Shown: piece by piece, positions 16,781-25,041 of the stretch
Layout of the letters: the number at the start of each line of letters is the position of its first letter
Position numbering within the stretch: the first letter of the stretch is position 1
Assembly: GCA_023461275.1 (NCBI GenBank)
Contig: JAEYMI010000054.1
Location: forward strand, 1 to 64,000
Direction: 5' to 3'
Source: Actinomycetes bacterium
GTDB lineage: Bacteria; Actinomycetota; Actinomycetes; Mycobacteriales; Mycobacteriaceae
DNA length: 64,000 nt
Made by a program: the position numbers and the translations under genes
Notes under the pieces: generated by a model
Databases searched by the model: none
The model's input: the letters and a program-made list of their open reading frames with translations, nothing else
Told to the model about the DNA's origin: nothing

Positions 16781-17197
16781 ATGCGTAAACCAGTCCGCCT
16801 CGCGCTCGGGTTCGTGGTCGCCGGAGCCGGTGCAGCCGCGATCTCGCTGGCCGCCGGTCCGTCGGCGCAGGCCGCGCCCCAGGTCTGTCCGGCGCTACCG
16901 GGCCAGTCGTCGACGATGACGAACTGCTCGGCGGAATCCGGGAAAACCGGACTGGCTCTGGCGATCGTCGACAACGGCGGCAAGGCTGCGGTCACCGCCG
17001 ACAACTCGTCCGGACCTGCGGCAATCGCCATGGGCAAGGGTGCCGAGATCACCATGGTCGGAGACAAGCCCGGCCTGTCCATCGCCATCGCCGGACCGGG
17101 CGCCAAGGTGTCGATCGGCGGCGGCAAGCCCGCCACCTGCACCGGCGGTCAGGCATTTGCCGGTGACCTCCTGACCCTCACCGGCTGCACCTCCTAA
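16781..17197 (+). CDS. Small exported protein, Cys-containing, unknown function
   Basis: A 138-aa predicted secreted protein. The signal peptide covers residues 1 to about 31 (RKP charge, hydrophobic core, cleavage near AQA-AP). The mature part has four cysteines as two likely disulphides (VCPALPG, TNCSAES, ATCTGG, LTGCTS) and short Gly/Ala-rich beta-type repeats. The ATG at 16781 is preceded by GAGGAG at 9 bases. A longer upstream frame runs through the repeats and the palindromic element and lacks a start signal. I do not recognise the family with certainty. Confidence 0.7.
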   Translation: MRKPVRLALGFVVAGAGAAAISLAAGPSAQAAPQVCPALPGQSSTMTNCSAESGKTGLALAIVDNGGKAAVTADNSSGPAAIAMGKGAEITMVGDKPGLSIAIAGPGAKVSIGGGKPATCTGGQAFAGDLLTLTGCTS

Positions 17198-17204
17198 AAG
17201 CCTG

Positions 17205-17220
17205 CCGGCCAGAGGGCCGG
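17205..17220. terminator. Short GC hairpin between convergent genes
   Basis: CCGGCC (17205-17210) pairs with GGCCGG (17215-17220) across a 4-base loop, between the convergent stops of the exported protein and the DinB-like gene. There is no T tract, so any terminator activity is inferred from position. Confidence 0.4.
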
Positions 17221-17242
17221 TGGTGTGCGTTGGTCAGGTCGC

Positions 17243-17743
17243 CTATGTCGCCCCCTTCACATACGCGGCCTGGCCGACGTGCTGGGCATCGTCGTCGACG
17301 ATGCTCACCAGCCGAACACCCAGTGTCACAGGGGGATTCCACCGCTCGTCGACGATCCAGTCGAGATCGGCGTCAGTGAGGCCACTCAGGTATTCGAGGG
17401 TCGCGCGATGGGTGGCGTCGTAGTAGTCCCGCAACAGGGCCGGATCGGTGACCACCACCTTGCCGACGTCCTGCGGGCTGTGCCCGTACCCGGTGTCGCC
17501 GGGCGGCAGCGGCAACCCGAACGCCTCGAACCAGCCGCCCGAGGTCCAGACCTGTTCGGTTCCGGCGACGTCGGCGACCTGTGCGTCTTGCACACGGGTC
17601 AGATGCCAGACCAGCCACGCGATCGAATTCGACTGCGATGTCACACGATAGGCGAGCTGCACGGCGGTGATGTCGTCGAGCACAGTGTGTACATTCTCCG
17701 ACACTCGGCCGATGGCGTCGATGAGGACCTCTGTTGAGCGCAT
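17243..17743 (-). CDS. DinB-like (DUF664-type) metal-dependent protein
   Basis: A 166-aa four-helix-bundle protein of the DinB/mycothiol-transferase superfamily. Candidate metal ligands are the His in AWLVWHLTRVQD (about 48) and the His in DDDAQHVGQAAY (about 154). Actinobacterial relatives often use mycothiol for detoxification, but the reaction is not predictable here. The ATG start is at 17743. It is a single-gene unit, divergent from the lipoprotein gene at 17786. Confidence 0.75.
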   Translation of the reverse strand: MRSTEVLIDAIGRVSENVHTVLDDITAVQLAYRVTSQSNSIAWLVWHLTRVQDAQVADVAGTEQVWTSGGWFEAFGLPLPPGDTGYGHSPQDVGKVVVTDPALLRDYYDATHRATLEYLSGLTDADLDWIVDERWNPPVTLGVRLVSIVDDDAQHVGQAAYVKGAT

Positions 17744-17785
17744 GACTTAAACATCTACTCCTCGACAGCGGGGTAGGTTATCCGC

Positions 17786-18190
17786 GTGATCAAACACGGG
17801 GTGGGAGCGCTCGGGGCAATCGGCATGATGCTGCTCGGCGGATGTGGCTCGATCGACGGTCATGCCGTCGCAGCCGACGACACTGTCCCGACCACAACGA
17901 CGTCGTCTTCCCTGTCATCGACCGCGCCGACGCCCGAAGAGAGCACGGCCGCGCCGTCGACGCCAACCGTCCCGTTCACCGGTGATCCGGCCACCGTTCG
18001 GTGTAAGGCCTACGACACCTACTCCGAGGCCGACCAGGATCGAATCCTGCACGCACTCAAACCCGATGTCCCCCAGGACCGAGCCGTATTCCTCCGGGCC
18101 TCGGTGATGCTGTTCTGCTCGGCGAGCCTGGCCCGCAACGACGATCCCCTGGTGGTCGACGCGTTCGACATCAACAAATTCCCCCAGTGA
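17786..18190 (+). CDS. Putative lipoprotein with Ser/Thr-rich linker
   Basis: A 134-aa predicted lipoprotein. The lipobox LLGGC places the modified Cys near residue 20. A Thr/Ser/Pro linker (about 34-62) precedes a small domain with two cysteines (VRCKAYD, LFCSAS) that may form a disulphide. The start is a GTG at 17786. No family is recognised. It stands alone between the DinB-like gene and the sulfur-related operon. Confidence 0.65.
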   Translation: MIKHGVGALGAIGMMLLGGCGSIDGHAVAADDTVPTTTTSSSLSSTAPTPEESTAAPSTPTVPFTGDPATVRCKAYDTYSEADQDRILHALKPDVPQDRAVFLRASVMLFCSASLARNDDPLVVDAFDINKFPQ

Positions 18191-18199
18191 CATAGGACA

Positions 18200-18227
18200 G
18201 CTGACACAAGACCGCTGACACAAGACT
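18200..18227. repeat. 14-bp tandem direct repeat upstream of the DszA-like gene
   Basis: GCTGACACAAGAC occurs at 18200-18212 and 18214-18226, a 14-bp period, with a decayed third copy just before (AGTGACATAGGACA). It lies 80-100 bp upstream of the monooxygenase-metNIQ operon and could be a regulator site. Confidence 0.55.
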
Positions 18228-18302
18228 GGGTGGTCGCGTCAACTTAGGTTCGCGCTGCGCCCAATTCTGGCCATCTGCTGAGCTGATCCGCACCATCTCC
18301 TG

Positions 18303-19763
18303 GTGCCAGAACCTCAACGGCCGTCACGGCCCATCCGCTTCAACGCCTTCGACATGAACTGTGTGGCGCACCAGTCCCCCGGTCTGTGGCGCCATCCCGA
18401 CGACCGATCGTGGGACTACAACACCCTCGATTACTGGGTGAATCTCGCGAAACTGCTGGAGACCGGCGGATTCGACGGCCTGTTCATCGCCGACGTCCTC
18501 GGCACCTACGACGTCTACGCCGGCAACGACGAGGCGGCCATCCGCCAGGGCGCGCAGATCCCGGTCAACGACCCGCTGCTGCTGGTCAGCGCGATGGCGC
18601 ATGCCACCGAACATCTCGGTTTCGGTGTCACCACCGGCACCGGATTCGAGCATCCGTATCCGTTCGCGCGCCGGTTGTCGACGCTGGATCACCTGACGAA
18701 AGGCCGCATCGGCTGGAACGTCGTCACCGGTTACCTGCCGTCGGCCGCACGCAACATGGGCGACGACGACCAACTCGCCCACGACAGCCGTTACGACCAC
18801 GCCGACGAGTACCTGACCGTGCTCTACAAGCTGTGGGAGGGCTCGTGGGAACGCGACGCGGTGCGCCGCGACCGCGCGGCGGGCATCTTCGCCGACCCGG
18901 CCAAGGTGCACCACATCGGCCATCAGGGTGAGCATTTCACCGTTCCGGGCATCCACCTCTCCGAGCCGTCGCCGCAGGGCTCGCCGGTGATCTACCAGGC
19001 CGGCGCGTCGACCAGGGGCCGACGCTTCGCCGCCCAAAACGCCGAGGCGATCTTCGTCGCCGCACCCACCAAAGCCATTCTGCGACAAGTGGTTGCGCAG
19101 ATCCGCGACGAGCTGGTCGCCGCCGGCCGCGATGCCTACGACGCGCGCATCTACACGCTGCTGACCATCATCACCGACGAGACGTCGGAAGCAGCCCACG
19201 CCAAGGCAGAGGACTACCGACGCTACGCCAGCGACGAGGGTTCGCTGGTCTTCATGTCCGGCTGGATGGGCATCGATCTGGCCTCCTACGACATCGACGA
19301 ACCGATCGGCAATGTCGAATCCAACGCGATCCAGTCGGCGGTCGCCGCATTCCAGCAGGCAAGCGAATCCGGCGAGGAGTGGAAGGTTCGTGACATCGCC
19401 GCCTGGGGTGGCATCGGCGGCATGGGTCCGGTGCTGATCGGATCGGGCGACGAAGTCGCCGAGGCGCTCGAATCATGGGTGGCCGAAACCGACGTCGACG
19501 GCTTCAACCTGGCATATGCGGTCACGCCCGGCACCTTCGCCGACGTCATCACCCACGTGGTCCCCGCCCTGGAACGACGCGGACGTTATCAGCGCGAGTA
19601 CACGCCGGGAACATTGCGGCACAAGCTGTTCGGCCGCGGCGACTACCTGCCCGATAACCACCGCGGAGCCGCCTACCGTCCCGGCGGGCCACTGTCGACC
19701 ATCGACGATTCGGTCCGCAACCCGACCGTCCACCTCGACGACCTCAGCGGGAGTTCACGATGA
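18303..19763 (+). CDS. FMN-dependent monooxygenase, NtaA/SnaA/DszA family
   Basis: A 486-aa flavin-dependent monooxygenase of the bacterial-luciferase-like NtaA/DszA group, which needs FMNH2 from a partner reductase. The family's hallmarks are present: an N-terminal FNAFDMNC with a nearby WRHP, GGFDGLFIADVLG, GRIGWNVVTGY, and YQAGASTRGR. The start is a GTG at 18303 with no clear ribosome site, possibly leaderless. The 4-bp overlap with metN (19760-19763) links it to methionine-type transport. The likely role is desulfurisation or oxidation of an organosulfur compound for sulfur supply; true substrates of this family vary widely. Confidence 0.85.
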   Translation: MPEPQRPSRPIRFNAFDMNCVAHQSPGLWRHPDDRSWDYNTLDYWVNLAKLLETGGFDGLFIADVLGTYDVYAGNDEAAIRQGAQIPVNDPLLLVSAMAHATEHLGFGVTTGTGFEHPYPFARRLSTLDHLTKGRIGWNVVTGYLPSAARNMGDDDQLAHDSRYDHADEYLTVLYKLWEGSWERDAVRRDRAAGIFADPAKVHHIGHQGEHFTVPGIHLSEPSPQGSPVIYQAGASTRGRRFAAQNAEAIFVAAPTKAILRQVVAQIRDELVAAGRDAYDARIYTLLTIITDETSEAAHAKAEDYRRYASDEGSLVFMSGWMGIDLASYDIDEPIGNVESNAIQSAVAAFQQASESGEEWKVRDIAAWGGIGGMGPVLIGSGDEVAEALESWVAETDVDGFNLAYAVTPGTFADVITHVVPALERRGRYQREYTPGTLRHKLFGRGDYLPDNHRGAAYRPGGPLSTIDDSVRNPTVHLDDLSGSSR

Positions 19764-20764
19764 TCGAGGTCGAGAACCTCCGAAAGGTGTTCGGCACCAA
19801 GGAATCCGAGACGGTCGTGCTCGACGACGTGACCTTCGGCGTCGACGGCGGTGAGGTCCTCGCCGTCGTCGGGCCGTCGGGTGCGGGCAAATCCACCCTC
19901 GCCCAATGCCTCAACCTCCTGCAGCGCCCGACGTCGGGAAAGGTGATCGTCAACGGCGACGATCTGGCCAACCTCGACTCGGCCGCCCTGCGCAACGCCC
20001 GACGCCGCATCGGCACGGTGTTCCAGTCCTCGAGCCTGCTCTCGCGACGCACCGCGGCACAGAATGTGGCGTTGCCGCTGGAGTACCTGGGTGCCACCAA
20101 GGCGTCGACCAAGGCACGGGTGGACGAGCTGCTGGACCGAGTCGGCATGTCCGACAAGGCCGACAAGTATCCGCATCAGCTCTCCGGCGGCCAGCGACAG
20201 CGCGTCGGCATCGCCCGCGCGCTCGCACTCAAGCCGTCGGTGCTGCTCTCCGACGAGGCGACCTCCGGCCTGGATCCGCAGGCCACCGACTCCTTCCTGG
20301 AACTGCTGGCCGACGTCCGCGACGAACTCGGGCTCGCCGTCGTGTTCATCACCCACGAGATGGACACCATCGTCAAGATCGCCGACAAGGTCGCGCGACT
20401 GGATCACGGACGGATCGTCGAACAGGGTGCGCTGGTGGATCTGGTGCTCGATCCCGATTCCAGCCTCGGACAATCACTTCGACCACGCGGCGCGGCGGCC
20501 CCCGTCGCCGACGGACAGGTCCCGCTGCGGGTCACCTACAACTCCGTCGCGGTACCGGCCGACTGGATCAGCCGGGTGGGCACCGCGATCGGCACCTCGA
20601 TCGGCGTGCTCGGCGCCAACGTACAGACCGTCGAGGGTGTGTCGGTCGGCGAGTTCACGGTGTCGGTGGCAGCCGGCCACGTCGGCCAATTCATCTTGGC
20701 CACACAGGATCTCGGCATCACCGCACGCATCGTCGACGCCGCACCGGCGGAGGTGGCGGCATGA
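19760..20764 (+). CDS. metN: Methionine ABC transporter ATP-binding protein
   Basis: A 334-aa ATPase of the MetNIQ importer. Walker A is GPSGAGKST (about 36-44), the signature is LSGGQRQR, Walker B is VLLSDEATSGLD, and the H-loop is FITHEMD. A C-terminal NIL domain (about 255-330) is the methionine-binding regulatory domain of MetN. It is translationally coupled to the monooxygenase upstream and to metI downstream. The substrate may be methionine or another sulfur compound processed by the co-expressed monooxygenase. Confidence 0.92.
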   Translation: MIEVENLRKVFGTKESETVVLDDVTFGVDGGEVLAVVGPSGAGKSTLAQCLNLLQRPTSGKVIVNGDDLANLDSAALRNARRRIGTVFQSSSLLSRRTAAQNVALPLEYLGATKASTKARVDELLDRVGMSDKADKYPHQLSGGQRQRVGIARALALKPSVLLSDEATSGLDPQATDSFLELLADVRDELGLAVVFITHEMDTIVKIADKVARLDHGRIVEQGALVDLVLDPDSSLGQSLRPRGAAAPVADGQVPLRVTYNSVAVPADWISRVGTAIGTSIGVLGANVQTVEGVSVGEFTVSVAAGHVGQFILATQDLGITARIVDAAPAEVAA

Positions 20765-21477
20765 GTACCGCGCCCACCACCGTCGACCTGGCCATCTCCA
20801 TTCCCACCAATGAGATTCCCGGACTGCTGATCCCGGCCTTCATCGACACCGTCCTGATGGTGAGCATCGTGATGGTCGTCGTGCTGCTCGTCGGTGTGCC
20901 GCTGGGCGCGTTGGTCCACAACCTCGCTCCCGGTGGGCTTTTCGAGAACCGGGCCCTGCACACCCCGCTGTCGTGGGTGATCAGCGTCGGACGATCCTTG
21001 CCCTTCCTGGTGCTGATGACCGCGATCATCCCGTTCACGCGGCTGATCACCGGCACCAATATCGGTATCGCCGCCGCGGTGGTGCCGATGTCCATCGCGG
21101 GTATCGCGTTCTTCACCAGGATCGTGGAGAACTCGCTGCGGTCGGTACCGACGTCGGTGATCGACGTCGCCAAGGCGTCGGGCGGGTCCAACGCCCAGAT
21201 CATCTGGAAGGCACAGGTTCCCGAGGCGCTGCCGAACATCGTCGGCGGCCTCACGATCAACACGATCGCGATGATCGAATACTCCACCATCGCCGGCACC
21301 ATCGGCGCCGGCGGCCTCGGCTACATCGCCGTCACCTACGGCTACCAACGCTTCGACCACGGCGTCATGATCGCAACCATCATCACGCTCGTCATCACCG
21401 TCGCCGCCATCCAGGTGATCGGCGACACCCTGGTCCGGCACCTCACGCCGGAACAGTCGATTCGCTCCCGACGCTGA
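20761..21477 (+). CDS. metI: Methionine ABC transporter permease
   Basis: A 238-aa integral membrane permease with about five helices and the EAA-type coupling loop (VIDVAKASGGSNAQIIWK) that contacts MetN. The sequence TIGAGGLGYIAVTYGYQRF near the C-terminus is diagnostic of MetI. The ATG at 20761 overlaps the metN stop by 4 bp; longer frames upstream are antiphase to metN. Confidence 0.92.
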   Translation: MSTAPTTVDLAISIPTNEIPGLLIPAFIDTVLMVSIVMVVVLLVGVPLGALVHNLAPGGLFENRALHTPLSWVISVGRSLPFLVLMTAIIPFTRLITGTNIGIAAAVVPMSIAGIAFFTRIVENSLRSVPTSVIDVAKASGGSNAQIIWKAQVPEALPNIVGGLTINTIAMIEYSTIAGTIGAGGLGYIAVTYGYQRFDHGVMIATIITLVITVAAIQVIGDTLVRHLTPEQSIRSRR

Positions 21478-21492
21478 AAGGCACCACTTCTC

Positions 21493-22425
21493 ATGTCTCA
21501 AACCACTGACACCACAAGCAGTCCCGGCGGCGGCACGGCCACCACACAGCCGCCCGGTTCCGGCATCGAACTCAATCGTCGTCGACGCTGGCCGATCTTC
21601 GCCGCGATCGCCGTGGTCGTGGTTGTGGTCGCCGGCTTCATCGGTTGGCGCTTCGCCGGCTCGGATGCCAAGTCCGCCAACGAAACCCCCGGCGCAACGC
21701 TGACCGTGGTGACCGCCGAAGGTAACGCCACCGAGGAGGCGCTGGTCAAGTTCATCGCCGACAAGGTCGCCCCCAAGCACGGCATCAAGATCGCCTTCAA
21801 GGGACTGTCGGATTCGACGACGCTCAACCGCGCGGTGAGCGACGGCGAAGTCGCCGGCACCGTGTACCAGCACAAGCTGTGGCTCTCGCAGGTGCTCGCC
21901 GCCAACCCCGACTTTCAGGAAGAAGCCGCCACACCGGTGTTCCGATGGGGATTCGGCATCTGGTCGGACAAGGTCGCCAACCCCGCCGACCTGCCGCAGA
22001 ACGCGAAGGTCTCGCTCTATTCCGATCCGGCGAATGAGGCCCAGGGCCTGTGGCTGCTCGAACGTGCCGGTCTGATCACCCTCAAGCCCGGCGTCGACAA
22101 ATGGAAGGCGACCCAGAACGACATCGCCACCAACCCGAAGAACCTGCAGTTCGTGCTGCTCGACTTCGCGGCGCAGTCGCGGTCGCTGCCCGACCTGGAC
22201 GCAGCCGTCGGCTACACCGAGTACTACCTGGCCGCGGGTGCCGACATCAAGAAGCAGATCTTCGCGCCGCCGGCCCCCGACGAGTTCGCCGGTCAGCTGA
22301 CCATCGGCAGCAAGTGGAAGGACACCGACAACATCAAGAAGCTGGTCGCGACGTTCTCCGACCCGGCGGTCCAGGAATTCCTGCGCACCGACCCGTCGGT
22401 CCAGAACATCCTGCTTCCCCTGTAG
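21493..22425 (+). CDS. metQ: MetQ-family substrate-binding protein, transmembrane-anchored
   Basis: A 310-aa substrate-binding component of the NLPA/MetQ family: GATLTVVTAEGNATEEALVKF, then TVYQHKLWL and the GFGIWSDKVANPADLP segment. Most MetQ proteins are lipoproteins. This one has no lipobox Cys and instead carries a cytoplasmic Arg-rich segment (RRRR near residue 30) followed by one hydrophobic helix (about 34-53), so it is probably tethered by an uncleaved N-terminal helix. An AAAGG ribosome site precedes the ATG at 21493. It is the last gene of the operon. Confidence 0.88.
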   Translation: MSQTTDTTSSPGGGTATTQPPGSGIELNRRRRWPIFAAIAVVVVVVAGFIGWRFAGSDAKSANETPGATLTVVTAEGNATEEALVKFIADKVAPKHGIKIAFKGLSDSTTLNRAVSDGEVAGTVYQHKLWLSQVLAANPDFQEEAATPVFRWGFGIWSDKVANPADLPQNAKVSLYSDPANEAQGLWLLERAGLITLKPGVDKWKATQNDIATNPKNLQFVLLDFAAQSRSLPDLDAAVGYTEYYLAAGADIKKQIFAPPAPDEFAGQLTIGSKWKDTDNIKKLVATFSDPAVQEFLRTDPSVQNILLPL

Positions 22426-22484
22426 GCGTCGTCGAAACCCTGGGCAGGTATCTCCTGCGTCGGTGACGACATAGAGTTCACGGC

Positions 22485-23969
22485 GTGAACAGCAGATCCC
22501 CCGCTCGCACCACAGGCCATGGTCATGGCCACTCGCACAATCTGTCCGACATCCCGGCGACATTGTCGCCGTTCGCGAAATGGTTCGTGATCGTCGCTCT
22601 GGCAGTCATCGGTGCAGGTGTGGTCGCGGGCGGGGTTCTGCTGTGGCCGGACAAGCAGGATCATCCGATCCCGACGCAGTTCCGTTCGGCCGACGGCGGA
22701 TCGATCAAGACCGTCGACGGCGAGGTGGTCAGCCAGACCCGCGGCACCTGCCTCAACCCGCTGGCCGGGACCGTCGCCCCGACGTCGACCATCGAGATCG
22801 ACGGCGCGGGCACCGGCCCGTGCATCCAGAACGTGGTTCGGCTCGATTCGGGCACCGACATGGGCAAGTTCACCCTGCTCGAGGTCCCGACGAACCGCGC
22901 GCAATCCGGGACCGGGCCCGACTCGGTCGCCCCCGACCCGAATACCCTCGACCAGCCGCAGGCGGGTCAGCCGACATTGCACACCGGCGACAAGATCCGG
23001 CTCAGCGTGGTGCCCGACCCGACCGGCGAGGTGCGCTACACCTTCTATGACTTCCGTCGGTCGGTGCCGATTCTGTTGTGGGCGATCCTGTTTGTCGCGG
23101 CCATCGTGCTGGTCGCGGCATGGAAGGGTCTGCGCTCGATCATCGGTCTGGTCTTCGCGTTCCTGGTGATCGGGGTCTTCACGCTGCCGGCCATCCTCAA
23201 CGGTGAATCACCGGTGGCGGTGGCGGTGGTCTCGTCTGCGGCGATCCTGTTCGTCGTGCTCTACCTCGCCCATGGGATCAGCCTGCGTACCAGCTCGGCT
23301 CTGCTCGGCACGCTGAGCTCGCTGATCCTGGCCGGTGTGCTGAGTTGGCTGGCGATCCGGACGATGCACCTGACCGGTCTATCCGGTGATCAGACCACCA
23401 ATCTGCAGGTCTATCAGGGCAGCATCTCGATCAGCGGTCTACTGCTGGCCGGTTTCATCATCGGCACCCTGGGTGTGCTCAACGACGTGACCATCACCCA
23501 GGCATCGGCGGCCTTCGAACTCGCGGCGGCCGGCGAGCCGTCGCGGCTGGCCACCTTCCGGGCCGCGATGCGGGTGGGCCGCGACCACATCGCGAGCACG
23601 GTCTACACGCTGGTCTTCGCTTACGCCGGCAGCGCGCTGCCGCTGCTGCTGTTGTTCTCCGTCGCGCAGCAACCGATCGGGTCGCTGCTCACCACGGACG
23701 CCGTCGCGGTGGAACTCGCACGCTCGTTCGTCGGCGGTATCGCGATCGCGTTGTCGGTGCCGTTGACGACGTTCATCGCCGCCGCCCTGGCCCGTCCGGC
23801 CGGCGCCCCGGCAGCGGGCACGTCCGGCGAGCGTGGACGTCCGGTCGTCGACGACACACCGCAGCGCCTGCGCACCGGCGAACTCCGCGCTGTACAGATC
23901 GAACCCATCGACGCCGAGCCGGCACCGTCGACGATCACCACCGGCCGGCACGCCAGGATCGAGGACTGA
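22485..23969 (+). CDS. YibE/F-like multipass membrane protein
   Basis: A 494-aa membrane protein. An N-terminal His/Gly-rich tail (GHGHGHSHN) precedes TM1 (about 33-55). An extracytoplasmic domain of ~140 residues with two cysteines follows, then a YibE/F core of about seven helices, including the conserved GVLNDVTITQASAAFEL and GRDHIASTVYTLVFAYAG motifs. The family function is unknown; transport has been suggested. The start is a GTG at 22485. It is convergent with the SxxK protein, 21 bp away. Confidence 0.85.
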   Translation: MNSRSPARTTGHGHGHSHNLSDIPATLSPFAKWFVIVALAVIGAGVVAGGVLLWPDKQDHPIPTQFRSADGGSIKTVDGEVVSQTRGTCLNPLAGTVAPTSTIEIDGAGTGPCIQNVVRLDSGTDMGKFTLLEVPTNRAQSGTGPDSVAPDPNTLDQPQAGQPTLHTGDKIRLSVVPDPTGEVRYTFYDFRRSVPILLWAILFVAAIVLVAAWKGLRSIIGLVFAFLVIGVFTLPAILNGESPVAVAVVSSAAILFVVLYLAHGISLRTSSALLGTLSSLILAGVLSWLAIRTMHLTGLSGDQTTNLQVYQGSISISGLLLAGFIIGTLGVLNDVTITQASAAFELAAAGEPSRLATFRAAMRVGRDHIASTVYTLVFAYAGSALPLLLLFSVAQQPIGSLLTTDAVAVELARSFVGGIAIALSVPLTTFIAAALARPAGAPAAGTSGERGRPVVDDTPQRLRTGELRAVQIEPIDAEPAPSTITTGRHARIED

Positions 23970-23990
23970 GCGGCTACGCGAGTCGCCCGC

Positions 23991-24932
23991 TCAGCCGGCG
24001 CACCGGCCCATCGGGAGCTGAACGAGATTGCGGCTCAACCACATCCCCATCTGGTTGAGCATCGCAGTCCCGTCCTCGAACTTCCCGCTACGCGGGATGG
24101 CCGCCATCGACACCGCCACTTGTCCCTTGGTGGTGCCGATGAAGCCGAGCTGACGGACCAGCATGCCGCGATCGGCCCCGACCGCCGGTCCCCAACCGCC
24201 TTTGACCGCGGTGATCGCGCCTTGATCGCGGCCGACGCGGGCGATACCCCACTGTTGGTTCGGCGCAACAGAACTCATCAGCCGGATCACGTGTTCACTG
24301 CCGGGCAGGCACGGCAGGTGTGCACCGAAGGTCGCCTGGTCGGCCAACGACCACGGCGTGTAGCCGGGATACGACGGCGGGTTGTCGATTTCCGAGCTGA
24401 CCCGGGTGACCGTGTCATGCCCTTCACGCAACACTCCCGACACGGCGTCCACCGAGGAACGTCCACCGCCGAGTGAACCCCAGAGATCACCGGCAGCGTC
24501 GTTGTCGGAGAAGGTGATCGCCTTGTCCTCCTTCTCCGCCACCGCGGCGCCGTTCTTGCGTTCGGCGGCCAGCGACACCGGGACCTTGAGCGTCGACCAC
24601 GCCCGGCCCGTCTTCAGGCCACCGTACGACCAGGCGGTGTCACCACCGATCGGAACGATCGATACCCCGAACTGTCCCGGGTACTTGGCGCGCATCGACT
24701 TCTCCACCGGCGTGAAGCTCGACGCCAACTTCTTCTGCGGCGACGCGTAGGGGACGAAGAGCTTGTCGAACGGCGCGGGCAGTGGTGGCAGTGTGATCCC
24801 GGGCGGCAACATGATCGGTGCGGGCGCAGGCGCGGCCGACGCCACCCCGGCGGTTCCGGCGACACCCACGCAGGCCGCAAGAGCGGCGGACACCACCACG
24901 ACAGCAAACGAACGCTTGATCACACCAGTCAC
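23991..24932 (-). CDS. Exported SxxK serine hydrolase (beta-lactamase/PBP-like fold)
   Basis: A 313-aa exported protein. It has the three active-site motifs of the serine beta-lactamase/penicillin-binding superfamily: STLK (S113-K116), SDN (142-144), and KGG (244-246) in place of KTG. The region around EIDNPPSYPG does not give an obvious class A ExxxN, so beta-lactamase activity is doubtful; a peptidoglycan-related or non-catalytic role is possible. The N-terminus has a long signal sequence with a possible lipobox (LAAC) and a later ASA-AP cleavage site. The start is the GTG at 24932, because AGGAGG lies 5 bases upstream; an earlier GTG at 24950 has none. It is a paralogue of the gene at 25890-26771. 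Confidence 0.75.
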   Translation of the reverse strand: MTGVIKRSFAVVVVSAALAACVGVAGTAGVASAAPAPAPIMLPPGITLPPLPAPFDKLFVPYASPQKKLASSFTPVEKSMRAKYPGQFGVSIVPIGGDTAWSYGGLKTGRAWSTLKVPVSLAAERKNGAAVAEKEDKAITFSDNDAAGDLWGSLGGGRSSVDAVSGVLREGHDTVTRVSSEIDNPPSYPGYTPWSLADQATFGAHLPCLPGSEHVIRLMSSVAPNQQWGIARVGRDQGAITAVKGGWGPAVGADRGMLVRQLGFIGTTKGQVAVSMAAIPRSGKFEDGTAMLNQMGMWLSRNLVQLPMGRCAG

Positions 24933-24981
24933 ATTCACCTCCTGAGCCACACCAGTAACAAGGAGACTAGGGGTTGACCGA

Positions 24982-24997
24982 CCGGTTGACCAACCGG
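24982..24997. promoter_or_regulatory. Inverted repeat upstream of the exported SxxK hydrolase
   Basis: CCGGTT-GACC-AACCGG, 6-bp perfect arms, is 50 bp upstream of the GTG start at 24932 and overlaps a GGTTGACC duplication. It may be an operator, or a weak terminator for the amidase gene ending at 25042. There is no further evidence. Confidence 0.35.
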
Positions 24998-25041
24998 CGA
25001 ACTCCGACGATTCGAACTGATGCGCCGCCGTGAGCGAGTTG

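Noticed and set aside
18191..18302. SAM-type riboswitch before the met operon
   Set aside because: No recognisable SAM riboswitch core or anti-terminator pairing was found; only short direct repeats are visible.
19906..20760. Extension of metI upstream into metN
   Set aside because: Antiphase reading of metN; Arg/His-rich translation, and the ATG at 20761 gives a normal MetI N-terminus.
20536..22563. Long minus-strand open frame (about 675 codons) opposite metI/metQ
   Set aside because: Antisense shadow; low-complexity His/Asp/Arg-rich translation and no homology-like motifs.
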